Assembly (NCBI GenBank): GCA_035508495.1
Contig: DATJMX010000014.1
Span: 88,128-152,127 of the forward strand
Source of the DNA: Candidatus Binataceae bacterium
GTDB taxonomy: Bacteria > Desulfobacterota > Binatia > Binatales > Binataceae
DNA length: 64,000 nucleotides
Direction: 5' to 3'
The notes below the pieces were generated by a model that saw only the letters and a list, made by a program, of their open reading frames with translations, was not told where the DNA came from and made no database searches. The position numbers and the translations under genes were made by a program. The number at the start of each line of letters is the position of its first letter. Within the stretch, counting starts at the first letter, position 1. Shown piece by piece: positions 42,359-52,039 of this stretch.

Positions 42359-45298
42359 CTAGCCATTCTTCAACAATGCCTTTGCGTCAATCAGATCGGG
42401 GGTTTCGAGTCCTTCGGTGAACCATCGATAGACCTCTTCCAGTCGGCGGCGGCCGTGACGTGGTTTGGATTGTTGCCCGAACAAGCGACACAGGCTGGTG
42501 GCGGCGCGCAGCTCTAATGATCTTGCGCCGTTCTCTTTCGCGCGATCGATGGCGGTCAGGAAGCATTGCTCAGCCTGATCGAATTCCTTGGCCCGTCTTT
42601 TACCCGCTTTCTTGGCGTCAAGCTTTTGCAAGAGCAGCTCTCCCTTCAGCCGATGAAGCTCAGGTGCCCACATACCTTCATGATATTTCTGCACGTGCTC
42701 GAGGCCCTGGTTTACGGCGCTCAGGCCTCTGGATGTTTTCTTCGCGCACAAACATGCGTCGGCAAGTTTTGCGATCGAGCCGCCCGCGCCTACCGAGCCG
42801 AGTTGCGTGCCGAGCGCGGCCTCGATCTCCTTGATTCCGTCGGCGGACTTTTTGCTCATCGCCAGAGCCCATCCGCGCTCCAGCGACGCCTGGGCGCGCC
42901 ACAAAGCGAAACCGTGCTCCTGGCATATCGCGATCGTTGAACTGGACTCGCGCAGCGTACCTGGAATGTCGCGCAGAAATCTCATCAGATTGGCAAGGAA
43001 GTAATGAGCCAGCGCGACTGAGTAAGGTTCGCCAATCTCAGTTGCTATTCTAACTCCCTCCTGGGAACGGGCCAGAGCCTGGTCCGGATAGCCTTGCATC
43101 CAAAGGACAATTGCCAGAACCGATGAGGAAAAGACCCTGGGATCTTCTGCATATGCAAAACTATGCGATTGAGTACTGCTTTGATTGAATATTGAAATAC
43201 TTTTTTCCAGAGAATCTCGCGCCTCGGCGCAGCGGCCGAGGAAGAAAGAACTCAGTCCGCGTAGTCGTTTTGCCTCAGCCTCGAATATCGGCTCGCGGTG
43301 CCGGCCGGCGATATCGTCCATCCGATCGCAAAAGTCGAGACTGCCCGGAAAATCCGCGCGGCCGATCTGCAGCGAAACCAATAACCGCAGCGTGGCGAAA
43401 GCCTGGGGCGCATCTGCCACTCTTTGATTGAGTGCCGTGGCCCGGCGCAGAGCCGCGTCGATCTCATCGCTGTCCAGACCTTCGAGCTTGGTCAGCGATG
43501 TTGCCAGCCCAACTTGCAAACGAAGCTCCAGATCGTCGCGCGCCTCTGAGGCCGGCGCATTCTGGAGCAGCTTGATTCCCCGGCGGAACTGCTCGACGGC
43601 CTCGCTGTCGGCAAAGATCTCTGAACAGCGCTCTGCCGCCACCAGGCAATGCTTAGCCGCCTGCTGCGGAAGGCCAGCCTGCTCGAAATAAAAGGCGATC
43701 TGGCCAGATACCTCTTTAACGAACCTGTCGTCGCCAGATGCCAGATGCTCGGCGATACGCTGGCACCAGAGGACGCGGCGGGCAAATGAGGTTCGGGCCA
43801 GCGCGGCGCTGCGATAGAGATCGTGACGAAAAGTGAATTGCGCACCAGCGCCGGTTGGCTGCTCGGGTGACGCCGCGGCGAGAAACTGGGAGCGCCGCAC
43901 CAGATCGTTGCAGCAATCCTCGACGTCGGCGGTCTCGATTTCGAGCGCCGCGGCGATGAGGTCGGCGGTGAATTCGATGCCCGTAACGGCAGCCGCTTCG
44001 ATCACCGAACGCTCGCGCGCTGAGAGCCGTTCGAAGCGCGCCTCGATTAGCTTGCGCAGACTCTCCGGCCGCTTCGTCCCGACCTCGTCCAGGTCGCCGC
44101 CAAGGCGCCATTGCCCGTCGACGTTCATGATCGCGTTCTGATGCATCAGGTCGTCGATCAGAGTCGTCATGAAGAGCGGATTGCCGGCGGAATTGGCGTG
44201 AATCATCTGGGCCATCCGCTCGGGAAATCCGTTGCCCACGAAGCGCTGATCCAGAAAGCGCCGCACCTCGTCGACGTTGAGGCCATAGGGCCAAAGCTCG
44301 CGGGACAAACGATGCGCCTGCAGCTCCTGCGCGATCGTCCTGAGCGGATGCGAGGAAACGATAACCTCGGCGGGCCGATAAGTTCCGATGACCATCAGAC
44401 GCGCGGGCTCTCGCCGATGTGCGATCGCCGATAGCAAATCGAGCGTCGAATTATCGCTCCACTGCAGATCTTCGAGCACGAGGATCAGCGGCATCTCGGC
44501 GGCGATCACCTCCAGCGCTTCGCAGAGCTCACGGAGCATCCCAGCCTGCGTGCGATCCTGAACGTTCGGCGCGCTCGCCGCGTGCTGACTGGCGTCAATT
44601 CGCGGCAACTGGCTTAGCCATACGGGAGCATGACGACTGAGCACGCGAATGACGCTCGTAGCGCGGGGGCCGCGGCACAGGCTCTCGAGCGCGTCGAAGA
44701 TCGGCAGATACGAATCGCGGATGCCGTATTGCTCGACACATTGACCCAAGGTCGCGATGACCGAGGATTGCGCAGTGGCGCGCGTGACGAACTCGCCGAC
44801 CAGCGCGCTTTTGCCGATCCCGGGCTCGCCCGCAATCAGAACCACCTGACGCTGGCCATTGAGACTCTCGCGCAGGAAATCCGCGAGCGCGCGCGTTTCG
44901 TGATCGCGCCCAACCAGCGCGCTGACAGGTGTGGAATCGCGGCCGCTCGGCAACGCCCCTTGGGCGTTCTCGAATGAATCGAAATCAACCTCGGGCAGGA
45001 AGCGAAAGCCAAGGCGCTGTTGTGTCGCGATGAATTTTGGATTCGCCGCGTCGTCGCCGAGCGCGCGGCGGATGTCGCGCAAATAGCCCCGCAGCAGACC
45101 GTTTCCGACCGCGACTCCCGGCCACACCGCGCTCAACAACTCGGCGTGGGTAACCAGGCGCTGCGGATTTTCCGCGAGGTACTGCAGGACCGCAAAGGTT
45201 TTTGGCGGCAGGGGGATCACCACGGAAGCGCGCCGCAATTGCTGATTTGCGCGATCGAGCGTGAACGCTCGGAACCTAAGATCGGGCTGCGATTTCAT
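42359..45298 (-). CDS. Winged-helix/AAA-ATPase/TPR transcriptional regulator
   Basis: A 979-residue multidomain regulator. Residues 5-100 form an OmpR/Trans_reg_C winged helix (RFRAFTLDRANQQLRR, then LLRGYLRDIRRALGDD). An AAA/STAND-type ATPase follows (about 130-450) with Walker A GEPGIGKSALV near 157 and LILVLEDLQWSD as Walker B near 264. The C-terminal half is helical and TPR-like. Such proteins resemble SARP/LuxR-type activators that read a ligand through the repeat domain. Three 11-bp-spaced heptamers upstream are its likely site. Confidence 0.85.
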   Translation of the reverse strand: MKSQPDLRFRAFTLDRANQQLRRASVVIPLPPKTFAVLQYLAENPQRLVTHAELLSAVWPGVAVGNGLLRGYLRDIRRALGDDAANPKFIATQQRLGFRFLPEVDFDSFENAQGALPSGRDSTPVSALVGRDHETRALADFLRESLNGQRQVVLIAGEPGIGKSALVGEFVTRATAQSSVIATLGQCVEQYGIRDSYLPIFDALESLCRGPRATSVIRVLSRHAPVWLSQLPRIDASQHAASAPNVQDRTQAGMLRELCEALEVIAAEMPLILVLEDLQWSDNSTLDLLSAIAHRREPARLMVIGTYRPAEVIVSSHPLRTIAQELQAHRLSRELWPYGLNVDEVRRFLDQRFVGNGFPERMAQMIHANSAGNPLFMTTLIDDLMHQNAIMNVDGQWRLGGDLDEVGTKRPESLRKLIEARFERLSARERSVIEAAAVTGIEFTADLIAAALEIETADVEDCCNDLVRRSQFLAAASPEQPTGAGAQFTFRHDLYRSAALARTSFARRVLWCQRIAEHLASGDDRFVKEVSGQIAFYFEQAGLPQQAAKHCLVAAERCSEIFADSEAVEQFRRGIKLLQNAPASEARDDLELRLQVGLATSLTKLEGLDSDEIDAALRRATALNQRVADAPQAFATLRLLVSLQIGRADFPGSLDFCDRMDDIAGRHREPIFEAEAKRLRGLSSFFLGRCAEARDSLEKSISIFNQSSTQSHSFAYAEDPRVFSSSVLAIVLWMQGYPDQALARSQEGVRIATEIGEPYSVALAHYFLANLMRFLRDIPGTLRESSSTIAICQEHGFALWRAQASLERGWALAMSKKSADGIKEIEAALGTQLGSVGAGGSIAKLADACLCAKKTSRGLSAVNQGLEHVQKYHEGMWAPELHRLKGELLLQKLDAKKAGKRRAKEFDQAEQCFLTAIDRAKENGARSLELRAATSLCRLFGQQSKPRHGRRRLEEVYRWFTEGLETPDLIDAKALLKNG

Positions 45299-45328
45299 TG
45301 GCGGTCGCCATTTTCGCTACACACGAAA

Positions 45329-45357
45329 CTCCACGGAAACTCCACGCCGTCTCCACG
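45329..45357. promoter_or_regulatory. Three CTCCACG heptamers at 11-bp spacing
   Basis: CTCCACG occurs at 45329-45335, 45340-45346 and 45351-45357, each separated by exactly 4 bp. Direct heptamers on one helical face are the known binding pattern of OmpR/SARP-type winged helices. On the minus strand the site ends 31 bp before the start of the winged-helix regulator, and it lies 127 bp before the sigma-54 activator. Confidence 0.65.
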
Positions 45358-45483
45358 CCGAATTGCTTTACGCTGCTGCGATCGAGCGTTAGCCATAGAT
45401 GCGTGCAAGAAGAAGAGTCCCTGGAGAACCGTAGACTCTCAAGAAGCAGCTTCGCCCATGATTTGAGCGATCGCCAGAGCGCT

Positions 45484-47262
45484 ATGAACCTCGATCCGAG
45501 CGTTTCGAGCCCCGATTTCCGCCTCATGATTGACATGGTACCGGCGCTCATGTGGTCGTGCCTGAGCGACGGCTCCGTCGAATACATGAACAAACGCTGG
45601 CTCGATTTCACTGGCCTTAAGCTGCACGAGGCCGTCGGATGGGGATGGACGAGCACGTTGCATCCGGATGACGTGGAAGGTCTGACGCAGGTTTGGCAGG
45701 AGATCATCAGCACCGGACGTGCAGGTGAGGCCGAGGCGCGTCTGCGAAGCTCGGGCGGCGAATATCGATGGTTCCTGATGCGCGCGGAACCTTATCGCGA
45801 CGAGCACGGCACCGTTGTCCGATGGTTTGGCACCAACACCGACATCGAGGATCTCAAACGCGCTGAGCGCGAGGTCCGCGACTTGATCGATTTCACGCCA
45901 CAGCAGATCGGGATCATGTCGCCAGCGGGACGGCGCCTCTACGCAAATCGATTCGCGCTCGAGTACGCCGGAATCACTTTGGAGGAATATCGATCGCCCG
46001 GTTACATGCGGCGGTTCGCCCATCCTGACGATCTGGAGGCGATCAACAGTCGCGGTCCGATTCTGCGCGGCGAGAGCTACGAGTTCGAAATCCGCCTGCG
46101 CCGCAAAGATGGGGCTTTTCGCTGGCACCTGTTCCGCTCATTTCCGCTTCGTGACAGCAGCGGCCGCATCCTGCGCTGGTATTCGTCGGGAATCGAAATC
46201 GAAGATCGCAAGCAGCTCGAGCAGCGGCTGCAAAACGAGAACACTGCGCTGCGCGAGGAAATCGACACGATTTCGATGTTCGAAGAGATCATCGGCGATT
46301 CGGCGGCGCTGCAGGCGACATTGTCACGCGTCTCGAAGGTTGCGCCGACCGAGTCGTCGATCCTGGTCACGGGCGAGACGGGCACGGGCAAGGAGCTGAT
46401 TGCCCGCGCGATTCACAAGCGCTCAGCGCGCTCGAAGGGCCCGTTCGTCAGCGTGAACTGCGCGGCGATTCCGCAGGCGCTGATCGCATCGGAGCTCTTC
46501 GGCCACGAGCGAGGAGCTTTCACAGGAGCGCTGCAGAAGCGGCTCGGGCGTTTCGAGATGGCCGCTGGCGGCACGATTTTTCTCGATGAAATCGGCGAAC
46601 TGCCGATGGAAACGCAGGTCGCGTTATTGCGCGTCCTGCAGGAGCGGGAATTCGAGCGGCTCGGGGGCAGTCACACCATCGCGCTTGACGTGCGCGTGAT
46701 CGCGGCTACGAATCGCGATCTGAAGGCAGCGATCGCCGAGGGCATTTTTCGCAGTGATCTCTTCTACCGGCTCAACGTGTTCCCGATCGAAGTCCCGCCG
46801 CTGCGACAACGTCCCGAGGACATCGCGATGCTGGTGCGATACTTCGTCGATCGGTACGCGGCGGCCTCGGGCAAGCGAATTACAAACATCAGCCAAGCCA
46901 GCATGGATCATCTGCGCTCCTATCCGTGGCCGGGCAATGTCCGCGAGCTTCAGAACGTGATCGAGCGCTCGGTCATCATCTGTGAGACGGAAACGTTCTC
47001 GGTTGATCCGAGCTGGCTGTTGCGAAATCGCGTTCAGATCGCAACGCCCGCGATGCCACTTGCGCAAGCGATGGAAACCCAGGAGCGGGTGAGAATCGAA
47101 GCCGCGCTGGCAGAATCGCGTGGCCGTGTCTCCGGTCCGTCGGGCGCCGCCGTCAAGCTCGGCATCAGGCCGTCCACGCTCGAGTCGAAGATCAAGGCGC
47201 TCAACATCAACAAGATCGCGTTTAAGATCGCCGACCAACACGCAGGATTACGACGGGCTTAG
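45484..47262 (+). CDS. PAS-PAS sigma-54-dependent transcriptional activator
   Basis: A 592-residue enhancer-binding protein. Two PAS domains (about 10-120 and 130-255; PALMWSCLSDGSVEYMNKRW opens the first) sense a signal. The AAA+ domain (about 275-505) has Walker A GETGTGKELIAR, the sigma-54 contact GAFTGA and GTIFLDEIGE. A Fis-type helix-turn-helix closes the protein (KLGIRPSTLESKIKALNI). ATG 45484 is chosen; the open frame extends upstream across the heptamer repeats. Targets are unknown. Confidence 0.9.
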   Translation: MNLDPSVSSPDFRLMIDMVPALMWSCLSDGSVEYMNKRWLDFTGLKLHEAVGWGWTSTLHPDDVEGLTQVWQEIISTGRAGEAEARLRSSGGEYRWFLMRAEPYRDEHGTVVRWFGTNTDIEDLKRAEREVRDLIDFTPQQIGIMSPAGRRLYANRFALEYAGITLEEYRSPGYMRRFAHPDDLEAINSRGPILRGESYEFEIRLRRKDGAFRWHLFRSFPLRDSSGRILRWYSSGIEIEDRKQLEQRLQNENTALREEIDTISMFEEIIGDSAALQATLSRVSKVAPTESSILVTGETGTGKELIARAIHKRSARSKGPFVSVNCAAIPQALIASELFGHERGAFTGALQKRLGRFEMAAGGTIFLDEIGELPMETQVALLRVLQEREFERLGGSHTIALDVRVIAATNRDLKAAIAEGIFRSDLFYRLNVFPIEVPPLRQRPEDIAMLVRYFVDRYAAASGKRITNISQASMDHLRSYPWPGNVRELQNVIERSVIICETETFSVDPSWLLRNRVQIATPAMPLAQAMETQERVRIEAALAESRGRVSGPSGAAVKLGIRPSTLESKIKALNINKIAFKIADQHAGLRRA

Positions 47263-47300
47263 GGCGCTCGAGATTTTCGAGAACGCGCCGCCTGGCGCGA

Positions 47301-49322
47301 TCAATCCGCGGAGAGCTTGCGCTCCTGGGCGCTTTCGTCGATTCCGGTCCGGCCAATCAGGGTTGCAATCGCCGCGCTCAGCTCGGTTGCGTCGGTCGGC
47401 TTGGCGAGATGGATCTGATAGCCGGCGAGCAAGGCCCGGCGCCGATCCTCCGGACGGGCCAGAGCAGTCAGCGCGATAGCAGGCAGCGCCTGGTGGGTGA
47501 ACCCACGCGCGCGAACCTCGCGAATCAGATCGTAGCCATCGCGCCCCGGCATCCCGATGTCGCTCACCAGCACGTCCGGACTGAAGCGTGTCAGCTCGTC
47601 CAGCGCCGTATCGACATCATTGGCAGTGGCCAGCTGGGCGCCGTGTGATTCCAGGATCTGGCTCATTGCCGCGGCAGCATCGACGTCGTCATCAACGACG
47701 AGTATTCGCACGCCGTCCAGACGCGCCAGCTCAGTCTCGTGACGCTGCGTCGGAGCGCGAGCCTCAGCCTCTGAATCGCGATCCACGATCTCATTGGGCA
47801 AGACGACGGTAAAGGTTGCGCCTTTGCCGGGCCCGGCGCTGTAGGCACGCGCCGTCCCACCGTGCATCTCGACGAGGTGCTTGACGATTGCGAGCCCCAG
47901 ACCCAGGCCGCCGTGGGTCCGATTCGCGCTGACATCGCCTTGGCGAAATCGCTCGAACAGGTGCGGCAGCAGCTCGGGTTTGATTCCCTGGCCGGTGTCG
48001 CTGACCGTTATCTCGACCTCGCCGGCGACACGCTTGAGAGCGACTGAAATCTCACCGCCTTGCGGTGTGAATTTGATCGCGTTGTTGACCAGGTTCCAGA
48101 TAACCTGATGCAGTCGGCCGGGGTCGCCGGAAATTGTCGCCGCGTTGCGATCGATCAAGGTCTTGAGTTTGAGTCCCTTGGCCTCGAGTGCGGGAGCGAG
48201 GATTTCCAATGCGGATCGAATGGTCGCAGCCAGATCGATCGGCTCGACGTCCAGGCGCAGTTTCCCCGACATGATCCGCGACACGTCGAGCAGGTCGGAA
48301 ATCAGGCGCGCCTGAAGCTGGGTGTTGCGCTCAATCGCGGCGAGGCCCCGTTCGACCTTTTCCGGATCGCCGACGCTCTGCCGAAGAGCTTGGGTCCGTA
48401 GCAGGATCGCGTTGAGCGGGGTGCGCAGCTCGTGCGACAGGGTGCCGAGAAATTCGTCTTTCAGGCGATTGGCGCGCTCCGCTTCAGACCGGGCTTTGCG
48501 CTCGCTCGCGAGCAGCTCATCGCGCTGTAGCTCGAGCCTCACCCGCTCCGTGATATCGGTAACGATCGCCATCCGCACGCCGGGAAACGAGTGCGCCGAG
48601 ATGTTCCAATCAAGATGTACCAGGTCGCCGCTATCGTCTTTGCGTAACGGGAAGATGCCTTGCCAGAAACCCTTGGCCTCGAGGGTGCGCGAAATCTCGG
48701 CGAGGTTGACGTGCGATTCGGGGTCGGTGAATGCTGACAGTGGCTGGCGGATAATCTCCTCGCGGTTGCGCGCGAGCACACGACAGACCTTCGGATTGAC
48801 GTCCAGAAAAGTCATATCCTCGTCGAGCAGCAGGATGCCGCCGGAGGCATTGTCGAAGACGGCTCTGAACTTGGCCTCGCTGGTGCGCAAATCGTCTTCG
48901 GCGCGCCGCGCGCGCAGAAAGGCGTTGACCGTCGCGATGAGCACGGGAGGCTCGACAGGATGCGTGAGATAGCCGTCGCCGCCGGCATCGAGACCGCGGG
49001 CTTTGTCGATTTCAGTGACAAAGGTTGCCGAGAGATGAATGATCGGCAGGCGCGCGGTGCGCGGATCGTTGCGCAGGTGACGGCTGATGTCGAAGCCGTG
49101 CATGTCGGGCAGGTTGACATCGAGCAGCATCAGGTCCGCGCCTTCGTTGGCGAATCCAAGCGCGGCTTCTCCGGTCATCCCTTCCCGCACCTCGAAGCCG
49201 GCCGAGCGCAGGACGCGTGAAGTGGAGTAAAGGGTCGCGGGGTTATCGTCGATAATCGCGATCCGCGGGGTGGGGGTATCGGGCATTAGCTGGTCTCTGC
49301 GCCCGTTGGGCCGTTCTGCCAC
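47301..49322 (-). CDS. Hybrid histidine kinase (REC-PAS-HisKA-HATPase-REC)
   Basis: A 673-residue cytoplasmic phosphorelay protein: N-terminal receiver with Asp68 (LMLLDVNLPD), PAS domain (about 145-265), HisKA with SHELRTPLNAIL near 295, HATPase with VNNAIKFTPQGG near 412, and a C-terminal receiver with VLVSDIGMPGRDGYD near 588. It starts at a GTG directly after the upstream TAG, with AAAGGAG ahead. Last gene of the stressosome operon; with no output domain it may pass phosphate to a separate regulator. Confidence 0.9.
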   Translation of the reverse strand: MAERPNGRRDQLMPDTPTPRIAIIDDNPATLYSTSRVLRSAGFEVREGMTGEAALGFANEGADLMLLDVNLPDMHGFDISRHLRNDPRTARLPIIHLSATFVTEIDKARGLDAGGDGYLTHPVEPPVLIATVNAFLRARRAEDDLRTSEAKFRAVFDNASGGILLLDEDMTFLDVNPKVCRVLARNREEIIRQPLSAFTDPESHVNLAEISRTLEAKGFWQGIFPLRKDDSGDLVHLDWNISAHSFPGVRMAIVTDITERVRLELQRDELLASERKARSEAERANRLKDEFLGTLSHELRTPLNAILLRTQALRQSVGDPEKVERGLAAIERNTQLQARLISDLLDVSRIMSGKLRLDVEPIDLAATIRSALEILAPALEAKGLKLKTLIDRNAATISGDPGRLHQVIWNLVNNAIKFTPQGGEISVALKRVAGEVEITVSDTGQGIKPELLPHLFERFRQGDVSANRTHGGLGLGLAIVKHLVEMHGGTARAYSAGPGKGATFTVVLPNEIVDRDSEAEARAPTQRHETELARLDGVRILVVDDDVDAAAAMSQILESHGAQLATANDVDTALDELTRFSPDVLVSDIGMPGRDGYDLIREVRARGFTHQALPAIALTALARPEDRRRALLAGYQIHLAKPTDATELSAAIATLIGRTGIDESAQERKLSAD

Positions 49323-50240
49323 CTAACTCCTTTCGTTTGGCGACGGATCAGTCGGGCGAAATTCTATCGGTATGATAACCGAGAATGTTGAACCACGTCC
49401 AATTTCGCTGTCCAGTTCAACGTGGCCACCGAGCATCTCTGCAAGCCGTTTGCTGAGCGCCAGCCCCAGGCCGGTACCGTGGACGCGATGCTGGATGGCA
49501 GAGTTGACCTGCACAAAGTCCTCGAAAACCGCCTTATGATATTCCTTGGCGATTCCAATGCCGGTATCGGCGACCGCGAAGCGTACGAAACCTGGCTCTT
49601 CTTGATGTGCGGAAACCCGGACTTCACCCTTGGGCGTGAATTTCAGGGCATTGGAAATAAAATTCCTGAGTATTTGCGATAGCTTTTTGTCATCGGTGTA
49701 AATCCGCGGAATGTCGACGGCCTCTTCGAATATCAACGTGACGTTGTCATTGGTCAGGATGGGCTTGAACATGCCGCGCAATGTCGAGAACAAATCGACC
49801 AGCTCGAACCATTCCGGCGAGATCGAGATGCGGCCGGCGTCGATCTTCGCCAGGTCAAGCAGATCGTTGACCATGTTCGACAGCTCTTCCGCGCCCTTTT
49901 GGATGAACCGGAGCTGGACTTCCTGCTCTTCGGTTAATGGACCGTCGAGCTTGTCGAGGAGGATTCGGACGACACTGCGGATTGAGCCGAGGGGCGTCCG
50001 AAACTCATGGCTCATGTAGGAAAGAAAACGGCTTTTCAGTTCCGATACTTCGCGGAGCTGCACCGACCGATCATCGAGTTCCGCGTAGAGGGCCACGACG
50101 CCGCTGTTGGTTTCGGCGAGTTCATCGGTGAGCGACTCGACCTGTGCGATCCGCGTGGCAAGCTCAGCCTGCAGCGCCTGGCACTGCTCGCGGAGCGCGG
50201 CCAAATCGCTGCGACCGTCGTTATGTTCGCGTTCGTTCAT
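49323..50240 (-). CDS. Histidine kinase with coiled-coil N-terminus
   Basis: A 305-residue soluble kinase without membrane helices. Residues 10-70 form a coiled coil of the type linking stressosome outputs (LREQCQALQAELATRIAQVE). His78 is in SYMSHEFRTPLGS, and HATPase motifs include RNFISNALKFTPKG, DTGIGI and GTGLGLALSKRL. Start overlaps the phosphatase stop by 4 bp. It probably autophosphorylates and passes phosphate to the adjacent hybrid kinase. Confidence 0.9.
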   Translation of the reverse strand: MNEREHNDGRSDLAALREQCQALQAELATRIAQVESLTDELAETNSGVVALYAELDDRSVQLREVSELKSRFLSYMSHEFRTPLGSIRSVVRILLDKLDGPLTEEQEVQLRFIQKGAEELSNMVNDLLDLAKIDAGRISISPEWFELVDLFSTLRGMFKPILTNDNVTLIFEEAVDIPRIYTDDKKLSQILRNFISNALKFTPKGEVRVSAHQEEPGFVRFAVADTGIGIAKEYHKAVFEDFVQVNSAIQHRVHGTGLGLALSKRLAEMLGGHVELDSEIGRGSTFSVIIPIEFRPTDPSPNERS

Positions 50241-51280
50241 CGAGTCGAATTGAGTCTTGCTACCAGCACCGTGGCGTCGTCGCGTCCCCGCTTTGCGTCG
50301 CGATATAGCACACCCGCGATTGTTGCCACATCGGCCTGAGCCAGCCCCGGGTAGTCTTCGAGATTCCAGCGCTCGCTGAGACCGTCCGAATGCATGATTA
50401 ATAGCTCGTCAGGACTCAACTGATAGTCGAATTGTCGCACCTTGCGGATTTGTGCTCCGACGATTCCGTCGAGCGAAATCAGCGATCGGGTTTTGCGGCT
50501 GCGAGCGTCAGCCAGTCGCCCGACTATATTACCAACCCCGGCATATTGAAGAGTATTTCGTTCCAAATCGACCCTGGCGAAGGCCGCGGCCGCGCCCCTT
50601 GAACCCTGTATCACCAGGTGCGTGCTCTCCAGATATTCCTGCGGCGTAATCGAGTGCCGCTCGTCGAAGATGTCGATTGCTCGCGAGGCGGCTTCGGCGG
50701 CGAGGGGACCGTGGCCCAATCCATCGATCACTACCGCTCCAAAATGGTTCCCGAGGCGGCTTATCTGCCAGGCGTCGCCGCTTATATGCTCTCCCGGCTT
50801 CGGCACGCAGATCGCCGAGACATGGGCGCGCGCAGAACCTTCTTTGCGGCCACGCGTGAAGATTCTCGACATCACAACCGTGCCGGATGGTTGCCGTGAA
50901 TAGATATCGAATTCCGTGGACAAACGCTTAACCGCACCGAGGCCGCATCCGCGCGTCCCGGCGCGCGAGTATCCATCGTCGAGCGCGCGCTTCACGTCGG
51001 CAATCCCGGGGCCGCGATCGGTCGCTATTATTTCAACGGCCGAACCTGTCGGCGTGGGCGTTAAATGAATCAGGATTTCGCCGTCCTTGGCGTGGAGTAG
51101 AAGGTTGGTCGCGAGCTCGGTTACGATCAGCGGGACGTTGTTGCGAAGCGATTCCTTGAGACCTGCTCCCGCGGCGATTTTTGTCGAGACGCGCCGCGCA
51201 TCGCCGATCGCGCTCTGCTCGTCAATCCGGATGACGACCGTAGAGCGAGCCGCGGTATGCGTGTGAGACGCTACTTCCAT
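50237..51280 (-). CDS. HATPase-PP2C phosphatase (RsbX-like)
   Basis: A 347-residue two-domain protein. The N-terminal anti-sigma-type ATPase (about 10-140) has TELATNLLLHAKDG and IIATDRGPGIADV. The C-terminal SpoIIE/PP2C-like phosphatase (about 150-345) has GDAWQISR, VVIDGLGHGPLAAEAA and LIMHSDGL. In stressosomes RsbX dephosphorylates RsbR and RsbS to reset the complex; here an extra kinase-type domain is fused on. It overlaps rsbT by 10 bp. Confidence 0.86.
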   Translation of the reverse strand: MEVASHTHTAARSTVVIRIDEQSAIGDARRVSTKIAAGAGLKESLRNNVPLIVTELATNLLLHAKDGEILIHLTPTPTGSAVEIIATDRGPGIADVKRALDDGYSRAGTRGCGLGAVKRLSTEFDIYSRQPSGTVVMSRIFTRGRKEGSARAHVSAICVPKPGEHISGDAWQISRLGNHFGAVVIDGLGHGPLAAEAASRAIDIFDERHSITPQEYLESTHLVIQGSRGAAAAFARVDLERNTLQYAGVGNIVGRLADARSRKTRSLISLDGIVGAQIRKVRQFDYQLSPDELLIMHSDGLSERWNLEDYPGLAQADVATIAGVLYRDAKRGRDDATVLVARLNSTR

Positions 51281-51663
51281 TTCGTAACTACCACCGTCGT
51301 CCCCTCTCCAACCTCCGTTGTTATATGGAAATCGTTGACCAGGCGCTTGGCGCCCGGCAATCCCATCCCGAGCCCGGAGCCCGAGGTCCAGCCGTCCTTC
51401 ATCGCGAGTTCGAGATCCGCGATCCCGGGCCCCCTATCAGCGACCGTGAGCCTGAGGCCCTTCTTGCCGTTGTCCGAGACGCGCTCCCATTGGAGCTCTC
51501 CGCCGCCGCCATAGCTGATTGCGTTGCGGGCAAGCTCGCTAATCGCGGTGACCAGCTTGGTCTGATCCACGATTCCGAAACCTGTCTCCTGGGCCAGTTT
51601 TCGAACTGTTTGTCGAGCCAGAACCACGTCCTGACTGGTAACGATCGGCATCGATTCACTCAT
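51271..51663 (-). CDS. rsbT: RsbT-type switch kinase
   Basis: A 130-residue GHKL-fold serine/threonine kinase. ELARNAISYGGGGEL near 46 (N box), ADRGPGIADLELAM near 74 and GSGLGMGLPGAKRLV near 93 are the ATP-site motifs, closely like RsbT. It phosphorylates RsbS and RsbR and is then released to act on a downstream partner. Start overlaps the rsbS stop by 4 bp, giving coupled translation. Confidence 0.9.
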   Translation of the reverse strand: MSESMPIVTSQDVVLARQTVRKLAQETGFGIVDQTKLVTAISELARNAISYGGGGELQWERVSDNGKKGLRLTVADRGPGIADLELAMKDGWTSGSGLGMGLPGAKRLVNDFHITTEVGEGTTVVVTKWK

Positions 51664-52037
51664 TCTTTGAGGTCTGAGTCCTCTTCGTCCTCGGCCTGCA
51701 GGATCGCCATTCCGCGCTCCACATTGAGGGCAGTTTTGACGCCGGCCAGCGCGATTCCCAACTCTACCAGCGTGATCGCGACCGCCGGTTGAAGTCCAAC
51801 GACGACGGTCTTCGCGTTTAGTATCCGCGACATCGCCGATATGGTCCCGATCATTCTGCCGATGAAAGAATCGACGATTTCCAGCGCCGACAGATCGAGC
51901 AACACTCCGCGCGCTCCGGTCTTCTCAATCAGCGAGGTGAGATCTTCCTGGAGCCGCAGCGCAATTCGGTCGTCCATCTCGATCTGGATAGTGACGAGCA
52001 GGAAGGTCCCCATCCTGAGTATCGGAATTCGTTCCAT
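51660..52037 (-). CDS. rsbS: RsbS-type STAS scaffold protein
   Basis: A 125-residue single STAS domain. The phosphorylation site is Ser57 in LEIVDSFIGRM, equivalent to Ser59 of Bacillus subtilis RsbS. ILRMGTFLLVTIQIEMDD opens the domain. With RsbR it forms the stressosome core that holds RsbT. Two bases separate it from rsbR. Confidence 0.9.
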   Translation of the reverse strand: MERIPILRMGTFLLVTIQIEMDDRIALRLQEDLTSLIEKTGARGVLLDLSALEIVDSFIGRMIGTISAMSRILNAKTVVVGLQPAVAITLVELGIALAGVKTALNVERGMAILQAEDEEDSDLKE

Positions 52038-52039
52038 GA

